The notes below the pieces were generated by a model that had not been told where the DNA came from, ran no database searches, and saw nothing but the letters and a program-made list of their open reading frames with translations. Shown here piece by piece: positions 23,901 to 32,200 of a DNA stretch of 40,844 nt; the first letter of the stretch is position 1, and each line of letters opens with the position of its first letter. The DNA lies in NCBI GenBank assembly GCA_013298545.1, contig JAAFIA010000044.1:1-40844 (forward strand), read 5' to 3'. The position numbers were made by a program, and so were the translations under genes. The DNA comes from Bacteroidota bacterium (GTDB lineage: Bacteria; Bacteroidota; Bacteroidia; Palsa-965).

Positions 23901-26279
23901 CGCAAAATTTGTTGCAAACCCATAACTCGCAGGATAGGTGCCAACACTTGTAATCAGATTGGCAGGTAGATTTAATTTTTTAATCAGATAAACCCATTGC
24001 GATGTGAGTGCAAGTACCGCATTGATATACGTACTGTATGGCGATGTTGTACTTCCTGTTGGTGGTTGTGTTAAAAACGCGTCGTACCAATTGGTAACAC
24101 CATTGGGTAAAGCAATGGCTTTGATGAAAATGGTCGAAATGGCTGTAATGATTTCGCTCGTACTACCAAAATAGTTGGAGATCGCTTCGTTCACGACAAC
24201 ATCGCCTTGTGGTGTTGCTGTTCCCTCTGGATTATTTGACCACAACAATTGCAACCAGTTGTTTACCGTGGTTGGATCATAAACAGGTAAGGCATAGATA
24301 TTGGCCGTTCCGCTAATGAAGTATGAGATGTCATAAACCGAAAGCCTGTTGGTTTTAAATTGCTGCGCTGCTGCAAGCAATTGTGCAACTTGGTCGGTGG
24401 TGAATGGTAATGTTTTGCTGAGTGGGGTTAGTGGAAGCAATATACTGTATTGCGTGATGGTTTGATTTAACTGGCCCGCTAAAAACGCATGACGGAAAAG
24501 CACCGATAAATTTTCGACCGTTAATGGCGTTGATGTAGCGGTGAAAAGTGTTGTGCCGAGTAAGTTTGTATCGCTCTGACTTAAATTTAAGCTACTGGCC
24601 AACCAGCTTAACGTTTGGATATTTGTGGCATCTGTTGCGCCTGGAGTCCAATGGTTGATCGGACTTGTATAACCGCTGTTTAATGCGTTTCCGGTTGGTT
24701 GATACGGTGTTGCACCTTGCAGAATATTCGGGTTGTTGTAAATACGATCGAACAAGGATTGCGCTGTGCCATCCAATCCAGAACCATACGTTTTCATCGG
24801 TCCAAATAGACTCGCTGTAACTATGGCATCTGTCTTCCATTGTTGTGCCAAGGCCAGAATGGCCGATGCTTGGTAAATCGATCCCGTAGAAATAGCCGAC
24901 GTGGTTGTACCACTTCCGATGCGCAATAACCAATCGAGTGTTATGAAATCGACATTGGCATTTTGTGAAAAGCGAATGAACCGATTCAGGCGATCACACG
25001 TATCGGTACTTAAATTGGTAAACGTTGTGTTGCCTGATGCATCTGTCGAAATCTGTAACGAACCGTTTGTCGAAAATCCCTGATTGATGAAAAAATTGTG
25101 CGCTACGTTATTGCTAATTTCTGTTGGCGATAAGTCTTGAAACAACAACACCTGAAACGCATCGACCAAGAGTTTGGTCTGAAACATAAATGTTGCAATC
25201 GGCGTGAGCGTAGTTACCAGATCTGTTGTTGCTGGATAACCATAATACCCGTTGAGTGCTGCACCAGATGCAGCTGTGGTGAGGATATTGGTTTGATCGA
25301 AACTAAAACCAAATTGCTCACTTGCAATGTTTGCCGGAGCAACTTTGCCCGAAGCATATACGGTAGCAAGCGAGAGATTTAACTGTGTTAAATAATTCCG
25401 AATTTGTGTGAGCGGAAGGTTGTAGGGCAACTGAAACGGATATGTCGTTGTTGTTGCTAACGTTTGATAAGCCTGTGAAACATTACTGCTCAAACCCAAT
25501 TCCGTACTTACCAAGGCAAACAACCGTTCGATAACAATGGAGATGTACGGAATTAATGTGTTCGTGTTTTCGCACGTGAGTAAGATGAGTGGAAGATCGG
25601 GACGACGGCCTGGGAAGGTTAAATTGGTTGGTTGTGTTGGAATAGTAGTGGTATTGGGCGTTGTAATGTATTTGTCAATGATCCGCATCAAATCCACAAA
25701 GTATGCAGCAGGACCAAAAATGGATTTACATTCTGCGCACGAACAATAATCTTGATTGCCAAAAATTTCCTGATAGCTTGGCAATTGTTCGAAGTATGTA
25801 GTAACATCATCGCCCACATTGGTCAGTTTCAAGGCTTGATAATGTGGTGAGCCAACGGTAGTTTTCACATTGGCCAACATCAGGCGTACTTTCTCCTGCG
25901 TAGCAACCGCATTGTTGTAAACCTGCGATGTTGCTTGTGTTGTTAATCCAAGCGGTTTAGCATAAGCCGATACAAATGTGCGCTCGCTTAGTTGTGTAAC
26001 TTGTTGTGCGGAATGGAATCCATTTTTCAACAATTTGCTTTGCACTGAAGGATCATGATGCAAACGCGATAAGCGTTTCGCTATTCCCAATTGTGTTTTG
26101 AATGTTTCGTGCGGGATGCGCAGCGTATTCAATTTTTTTAATTTCTCTTCATTATGAAAATGAACTGATTCGAAATTAAAATTGGGATGTGCTTTCTGAA
26201 ATCGTTTCAGAAAAGCCGTATGATTTTTGGCAAGCGTTGCAAACTGTTTTGCCTGTTCGGTAGTGATTTGCTTAGTCAT
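17946..26279 (-). CDS. Tc toxin subunit A (TcA)
   Basis: Tc toxins are injection machines: TcA forms the receptor-binding, pore-forming pentamer that delivers an effector held in TcB-TcC. This 2777-residue protein has the usual order. It begins with the VRP1/Salmonella virulence plasmid A domain, whose hallmark YCSCAECKSIFGPAAYFVDL lies near residues 177-197. An alpha-helical shell follows, and then the ABC-toxin N-terminal/neuraminidase-like region, with CQLYLQRCRLRIEQG near residue 990 and WWEWMMQYRVWEANR just after. The pore region lies near 2110-2350, with LIGQARDLTNTLMQLGASLL and long coiled coils such as QEDMAGLQTQLNSAQQDLAI. The TcB-binding end contains FDYDYPGQYARKITTMSVTI near 2470. 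Length is at the long end of normal. No signal peptide. It starts 19 bases after the TcBC stop, so the two are co-transcribed. Confidence 0.95.
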   Translation of the reverse strand: MTKQITTEQAKQFATLAKNHTAFLKRFQKAHPNFNFESVHFHNEEKLKKLNTLRIPHETFKTQLGIAKRLSRLHHDPSVQSKLLKNGFHSAQQVTQLSERTFVSAYAKPLGLTTQATSQVYNNAVATQEKVRLMLANVKTTVGSPHYQALKLTNVGDDVTTYFEQLPSYQEIFGNQDYCSCAECKSIFGPAAYFVDLMRIIDKYITTPNTTTIPTQPTNLTFPGRRPDLPLILLTCENTNTLIPYISIVIERLFALVSTELGLSSNVSQAYQTLATTTTYPFQLPYNLPLTQIRNYLTQLNLSLATVYASGKVAPANIASEQFGFSFDQTNILTTAASGAALNGYYGYPATTDLVTTLTPIATFMFQTKLLVDAFQVLLFQDLSPTEISNNVAHNFFINQGFSTNGSLQISTDASGNTTFTNLSTDTCDRLNRFIRFSQNANVDFITLDWLLRIGSGTTTSAISTGSIYQASAILALAQQWKTDAIVTASLFGPMKTYGSGLDGTAQSLFDRIYNNPNILQGATPYQPTGNALNSGYTSPINHWTPGATDATNIQTLSWLASSLNLSQSDTNLLGTTLFTATSTPLTVENLSVLFRHAFLAGQLNQTITQYSILLPLTPLSKTLPFTTDQVAQLLAAAQQFKTNRLSVYDISYFISGTANIYALPVYDPTTVNNWLQLLWSNNPEGTATPQGDVVVNEAISNYFGSTSEIITAISTIFIKAIALPNGVTNWYDAFLTQPPTGSTTSPYSTYINAVLALTSQWVYLIKKLNLPANLITSVGTYPASYGFATNFASYTPQNISSLITFNKYFTTFGDVNQALLLYVAAFNADPSTATPILCSITGWSLAQTDLLIPVVAGGETNLVVQIGDLMAAWNVLNTLKADVPFYQSLLALNVLPASSGWTTYENTAQQTLQKIQAVFSPSQWTGVMDQINSRIALSTRDALLAIALWKLHSQYKDILTSENVYEYLLIDVNMGDTTMISYIREGLNACQLYLQRCRLRIEQGVEIMDIPDSWWEWMMQYRVWEANRQIFVYPENYLVPSIRHTKTSLFVDLENQLQQSDITDAFIESSYKTYLNGFSELSKLVPIQSMQAIVKDSEKGEISTKFVVARTTTQPYTYYYCSQQDGYPWSDWNEITITIDAPFVTPVFAFNRLYIFWAELKATVNTSISSTSGDVQSNQNVVYSAEIRCTFLDLENNWVNPQVVKTEEVVFYSTDGNGNMTSLFNGLFDMSSTPWLKVFASRITNTNLQSFDQSQTNFERIYLTYGPFLNQGVVISQPQNLVTNDSEMSQFKNRLYVASANYFRTAKSYGSGNEAYVSSLVLNQDLSSDYIICNNEFYNTDPYTPNAAPLPYMSIVNALSGQLQVAYNTDVITENFLGDFQVNAPASGSTLNQSSFSNSFITNTVSGQIFSALKTAGVIDGNGNVVQSALLTLNLVTTLNALISSGTVTVQMFSYIQKILFLFAAPLTLFQTIPTQSSHSEPVINQPGSFMFSDGVETFFIEPVKKPIPGQPSQARFSTLGQGIEVSRPRINQVTFLQCSGVTYAQSQLLYQQLTSYTLLNPDGTVNLPNVTTTILGMILAGITPPLPATCTTSTTYNILMGYPIIFTDAFVTNEIDAATSTSIYGAFKSYALIDINGRVALNNLTGSITQMVLTNLINQGAITSNQIPDIYSTIYNTPPETDLKYVNSNADASITSLSNYQFNITRLTTDAIQPLSRSLLYGGISQLISLQSQQIPVVPVLPFSRFTPATQVNYPSAIDGSQVDFDGLYGEYFWELFYHIPCLLADALNTNQNFRDAMSWYEYIFNPHAVEQFITSTTFSDQTRGLITPAQSAATLTALQANNIGTPAAPIVSSAGVVNTQFTAATSLSFLSAQQLTADQIQMVSNILLNFQIATASAHYWQFQPFRMYIWPTLTQMLSDDNPAMAVYNDDPFNPFAIARLRIGAFEKYAVMQYVENLINWGDQQFTQDTWESISAATMLYVYALDLLGQRPVNLGNCPTTEPATFADIQAKYGDDIPQFLIDLENLVPGGNSVQLPLASQGFNDLDVYFCVPENTQLLSYWDVIEDRLYKIRNSMDINGVVRTLALFEPPLNPMDLAKAAASGNNLPGGGVGGKYAPMPYRFDFLIGQARDLTNTLMQLGASLLAALEKNDAEQLSMLQSTQEGVILNMNIQVRQNAITQLQQAIQSMQYSLDSAQYRETYYTNLISNGLISSENTNLDAMASGLAFNILASILKTAASIGYAIPQVGSPFAMTYGGIQVGSMVNAAAGAAEVGSEISNFIAQRALTMAGYQRRAQDWEFQLQTATYDVSRIQEDMAGLQTQLNSAQQDLAILQQQIAQNTAITNFLKSKFTNQQLYSWMVGQLSGVYYQTYQLAYTYAMKAQVAFQMETDSPSTNFLTINYWDSLRKGLLAGEYLTLSLQRMNVQYQTVNTRRFEIEKNISLAMTNPQAFLDLKATGTCNFSFTEELFDYDYPGQYARKITTMSVTIPAVVGPYQNIKATLKQTFNAWVYDPTADAATQYLLDNETGTAPDGLIENWLPNQAIAISKGLDDSGMFVLNFEDPRYLPFEGTGAVSNWTLEMPTTTNRFDFNSITDVIFTVKYTALYDASLETKVKGWLASYPYEGGLYYVLQQAFASQWYACMSNQVAGATTQTLSFPIAPNQLNAYQSVSLTGVLFLVETAEGMSMPATSQFMSLTIGSQTAKPISNAGAIGTISGLSVAPADFMATWELTFNLTAMKADPTLSLLLTNGFIDPTKLRGVEMIMQYSATVFHS

Positions 26280-26298
26280 GGGTGAAGTGTGTAAAGGT

Positions 26299-29200
26299 TT
26301 ATGCTGCTATTTTGAGTGCTGTGCCAAAGTGTTTTGCCATAGCGTTGTATGCTTCTAGTTTTTTGGCACTTTGAAGTCCATCTGCGCGTAGGATATTGGC
26401 TGCAAATGTGGTGTTGTAAATTTTAGTGGTACCTGTCTCATCAAAAATCTGGTAGTAGAATTGTTGCGCAATGTGTGTATGCGATCCGTCTGTGCGCTTG
26501 TACACATCTGCTCCTACACGGATAAACACTTTTTTGTCTGTATCGCGAACGAAATCTCTTACCGCCAATTCAACGCCTAGTTGTACAAGATTCGATCCTT
26601 GGCTTCCAGCAACCAAATTGTTCGATGTTTCTGGGCCGCCCAAACAGTGCGCAATCAAATGGCACCAGGCCTCGCCCAAGCCACCTTTACCGCTATCATC
26701 GCGTCCTGAGTATTCGCTTGCCGAAATACTGCCGCTACCATAATACGCTTTACCCATAGCCGAATTGGTTGAATCGCGATCATCTGTACTCAAGTTTGCT
26801 TTTGAGATCACCATCTGCTGGTAAAAAAATTCTGTTTGCGATTTATCAACGCTTGAAGGATCATTCACTTGCGATGGAAGTGCTTTGCCTGTTCCCGGTG
26901 GCGCTTTAAACTGATCGAGTTCTACTTGATGTTGATCAATTTCTTTGCGTATAAGTGCCAATTCAAACCGAACCTTGATGGGTGTAATGCGTATTCTTCG
27001 ACTTGTAGAAGCTCGGCTGGTTAATGCCGACAAGATGCTACCTTCATCGTCAGATTCTAGCCTTGAGATTAATATTCGTTTTGACGAAATCGTTTTATTC
27101 AGCATGGCCATCCTGCGCAATTCTTTCGGAGAATAAGAACGAACTTTATTTTTTTGTATAACTTTCTTTTTGGCGGCCTTACCCTTACCACCTGCAAATT
27201 TTGGTTTTCCCTGCCCATCGTCGTCAGTTGATGCCAAAGGGTTTGAGCCAATGTATTCATACAAGTTCAACCCATCTACCGCACCCGCCGGATCGCAACT
27301 GATCCAACGGCACAACCATGTCGCATAATAACGCGCACCGAAATAATACAAGCCTGTGGAATCATCGCATTCTTTGCCAGAGAAGCGGTAAATTTTTCCG
27401 GTTACTTCCGTAATGCTTGTTCCTGCAATCAACGAAGTTCCGCCATACGGATAGTATTCTTCGTACGTTAGAATTGCCGCATTTTCGTCTAACTCATAAG
27501 CCAATGAGCCAATCAGGTTGCCCAACTGAAAACGAAATTCATCGGGAATAACTTCTCCTGAAAGTTTTGCCGCTGTTGACGCAAGAACATTGTGTTTATA
27601 GACCAAGACTAAATTCTCGCCATCGTTTACCGTAAGTACACGATCATCTTGCACCACAGGCCCGCCCACATTATTGCGGACAAGGGTAATTTTATATGCA
27701 CCCAAATAAATGGTTTCATTGACCGATGTTACCGCCCCGCCATTTTGCATACGTTCACTTACTTTCCGCACACGCTGACTGCCTGTGTTGTAACTATAAT
27801 AATCAGTATCATCTGGCTCTGTTGGACGTTGAATAATTCCGGTGCTGATTAATCGGTTGGCGTAATCCCAGTTCAACGTTACGCCCGTGTTGAGGTAAAG
27901 CTGCTGTTGATTTCCGGCGGCATCGTATGCTTGTGCATAGTGCGTTCCAGGGTTTCCTGTTTCATTCACAGACGCAATCCGATTCGATGTAGGCGCAATG
28001 GTCAATTGCCGTGTCCAAGAAACCGAACTGGCTTGGTGATTAATTTCTGTCAGGTTATCGGCATCGTCATAAGTATATGTTTCCGAATAATTTTCGAGCA
28101 AGTTGCCGTTGTTTCCACCTTGTGCGTACTGGAAAAATTTCGACTGCTTCACATCGCCATTCGATGCATTGTTGATGTAGGTGTTGTAATTGATGCTCGG
28201 ATGTTGACGGCCATTGGCAACGAGCAAGCGGTAAAACGCATCGTAGGTATAATCTGAAAGCGCATCGACTTGTTGGTTGTTGCTGAATACTGTTTCCCAC
28301 GAAGCATCGCGCATGCGGGTGAGGTTGCCAACAGGGTCGTAGGTGTAAATGATATTTTGGAGTACCGGATTTTGCTGTTGTCCAGCTGGATTTGTTTGCG
28401 GACGGTTTGAATTTATTCCTGTTAAGTAAAGTGTAGTTGGTTCGTAACTGAATGTACTCACCACCGCATTGCCATAATTTACCTGCGCGCGTTGTGTATT
28501 GGGTGTGTATTGAATACCTGTAATAACGGGCTGTTGCGCAAGGCCACCCGCTTCGATCAATGTTACAGTTTGTAGTAAACCATCAATGCCATAAGAACGC
28601 AATACGCCACTTGCATCGGGATAAACTTCTGAAATCATTTGCCCCATTGCATTGTACGTGTACACAGCCGTATAGGTAACTGATTCTAGCGCCACAGGAT
28701 TACTCCAATCGGGTTGTTGCTGGTAATTTTGACAGACTGCACGCGTTACAGAAAGCAATTGTCCGTCAAGCGAAAATGCGTTATTGGTAACTGTTCCTGA
28801 TTGATCGTTGACTTGGAAAACTTGTCCGCGTAGATTGCGTTCAATGGCATCGCTCAACGTTTCGCCATAAATTACTGTTTCGGCTAAATAAGCGGCAAAA
28901 CCATTGGGCGTAACTGTTTTGGTGAGTTGCCGTTGCAAATTATCATACGTCAGCGTTACCGTATTTTGATTGGCGGAGTATGACCAAACCAGTTTGTCGA
29001 AGATATTTCCAAATACGTAATTTGTTCCTGAATCGGCACTGATAATGCGCGAAGCAACATCGGCATCCATTGCATACGTGAACGCAAACGAAAAATCAGC
29101 CGTACCATTTTTTTCATTTTCTTCAACCAATAAAGCATTGATCGTTAAAATCTCTCGGCCTGTAATGTCGTTTGTGCGCTCTTGCACCAGTGGTGTTCCA

Positions 29201-32200
29201 TCGTTGCGTGTTTTGATCGTGCGAATGATATAGCCCGCATTGTCATTGACAACTGTTGTTGGTGTATTGTAAAAAACAGCGGCTTTATCCAACGCATTGT
29301 TTTCGTCTTGTTGCGCAAGTGTTGGATTGCTTGGGTAATTGGCTTTGAACGCGATGTAAAAAGGCGAATCTAAAACAGTATCATTCTCATCGTAACGTAT
29401 TTCTTGCCAAGCACTGTAAACCGCTTTGCTGAAAAATCCTTTCGGTGTGTCTTTGCGTATAATGCGGTTAATCGCATCGTAATAAAAACACGTTGGCGGA
29501 ATAAGATCAGAAGGCGAATCGGTTGCTGGTGTACGATAAGTGAAGCTGTCGGAGAAATATGGAAAATATTGTTTGTACGGATTTCCTTTGTTGTTGTAAT
29601 AGGTTAATCCACTAACCATCCATTGTTCGGCATTGCTTCCCGGAACAGGTTGTGCTTTGATTCTATTTTCAATGACTCTTCCTAATCCATCCGAATAAAT
29701 AATAGCTGTTTTACAAGCAAACGGTGGATTTGCTGGATCGGAAGCATAGTTTTCATTCAATAAATTGATGGTATAGAGCGGTTGTTGATTTTCGCTGTAC
29801 GCTGTTGGATCATCAAAATTGAAAGATACTGCACCTTGTAAATAGTATTGTGAATTGGTTACAATGTCGTTGAGTGTAATTGGACCACCCGCCGATCCTT
29901 GCAAGCGAGGTATATACGTTGCAGGAAATGTTTGGTACGGATAAATTAACGCACCGCCTTCAATCGCATTGTTTACAACTTTGAAAAGCGTGCCAACAAT
30001 GGAACGACCAATAGGATTGTACAACGATTGCGTAATGATTTCATTCTCGTCGATCTGCTGCATCGGTTTCAACGATACGTAATCTGTGAGAAATGATTGG
30101 GCATTAAATTCGCTCGCCGTAATGTATTGCCGTGTTTGTGTTGGATGTATATAATACGGTTGGTCGTAATCTGTTTGGGCACATGAAAATGGCGAAGTTG
30201 TTTGCCATGCCTGATAAAATGTTCCCGGCGCGCTGAGGTAGTAGGTAACGAAATCATCTTTCCACCAATAATTCGAGTCGAGGTAGTAACCGGCACTTGT
30301 TATTGTTGGTGTAGGTAACAAGGAATCGAATGCAATAGTTAGAAAATCGGCATCAAAACTTGCTGCGGCATTGTGGTGATGTAAAGCAAGCGACTCCACT
30401 TGGCCTAACGGCAAAACCTGTGTTTGTGCATTGTCCCAATAGTACGAACGGGTTGACGTGAGTACCCGCGATGCCAATGCCGTTGTTGGTGGATTGAATG
30501 TAGAGTACGAATAAATTTGTGCTAGGCATGTTGTTGTTGCTGTTGCAACGGCGTTGAATGAAAAATACCCATTGGCCTGATCAGGTACCAAATTGTACAG
30601 TTGATACGAACTTTCTAAGCAAGGAAGACCGAGCAAATAGAACGGTGCTGTCGTGTTGATTAAACTCGATTGCTGACAGATCGCCTGAATGACTTGTTGT
30701 TGCGGGTAAGCGGTTGCACCCGTAATGGAATTGGAGCGGCGTGGAAGATGAATCGTTACTTGTTCTACGACATGACCAAAATCGTCAATGGCTAATGCGA
30801 ATCCTTGAGCAACAGCAGGATCTAAAGCATTTTGATCGTAGTTGTAACTGATCGTTTCGTGTGTGTACGTGAAGAATGAGGCATACGGATTAATGCCTTG
30901 TGCTTGATACAGTTTGATAAAATAGTTTGATTCGCTTACGGTGTAAGGTGCGCCAATGGGATTGAAATTTCCATCACCTTCATACACTTCTTGCCGAAGC
31001 AATGAACCACTTAATGCTTGATAGGCTTGTTGTTGTGTAAGTGATGGACCGTTGCTGATGGCCGGATCGGTAATGCTATCTGGAAACGGATACGCATACG
31101 CATCGCCCGAAAAATATTGCGATGCAAACTGCCGACTGATGATTTCCTGATTTTGCCAAGCTCCCGTATGAAACCAAGAACGGGTATAACATGGCGCAAC
31201 AAACTGACTGGAATCGAGCGCGTGCAACAAGCGCATTTGCATCAGTGCGAACGACTGCGAATCTTGCGATTCGATGTACCCAAATCCGCGAAACTCGCGC
31301 TGGCTGCTGTCGTAATACCCTTCGTGATAACGTTTGCTGGTTGTAACAACACATGCCGATAGTTGATCGGTAACTGTAATTTGCTCTACCACTTGAACCG
31401 GAAATGGTAAACGAGTTGACCAAGGTGTTCCGTTGCGTTTGTCTTGCAAATAAAATTTCACCGAACTCGCATAGCTAATCTCGGTTAATGTTCCACAGTT
31501 ATTACTAATCGCGGATAGTAAATAAGGTTTGTGTGAAGTAAAACTTGCACCAGAAGATAAATGAACAATTGCCCCAAACGTATAGAAGTAATGTATAGGG
31601 CTAGGCGAAGTGCAGGAAAAAATGACACTTGTTGTTCCACTTCCTGTAATATCGGCAAAGGTAATGGAGTCATTGGTGCCGTAGGTGTTGGGTAAGTCGA
31701 TGTATATCGGATCGGCAAATGTATTGCCCGATTGGTTATAATAAATGGCCAGCGAATTTGAGAAAACAAAAATCAGATCACTCGTTCCAGAGCCATCAAT
31801 ATCAGCTAGTATAACGCGACTCACATCCATATTTTCTGGCCACTGTGGTGCGTTTCCAAACGTGATCTTTTCGCCGAAAACACCGTAACCTAAACTGGGC
31901 CAACATGCAACACAACCATTGGTAATGCGTACACGATGTTGTAAGCCATCGCCCATCATGGGGGCAAAACCAACATAGCTTGTCAGATCGCCTTGAACAA
32001 TCAGCGGAAACTCATCAGGTGTTTGAACTTGTTGTGCTGGACCAAACCCCGAAGTACCAAGAGATGGATAGACTTGCAGTTGTCCTTGTTGAGTGAGGAT
32101 CAAATCTGCTTTTCCCGATCCCGATAAATCGATCGATTCTAAGGCAGAAAAATCCTGAATGGTTGGCCGCGATTCGAATGGACGAAAGGCTTGCCAGAGT

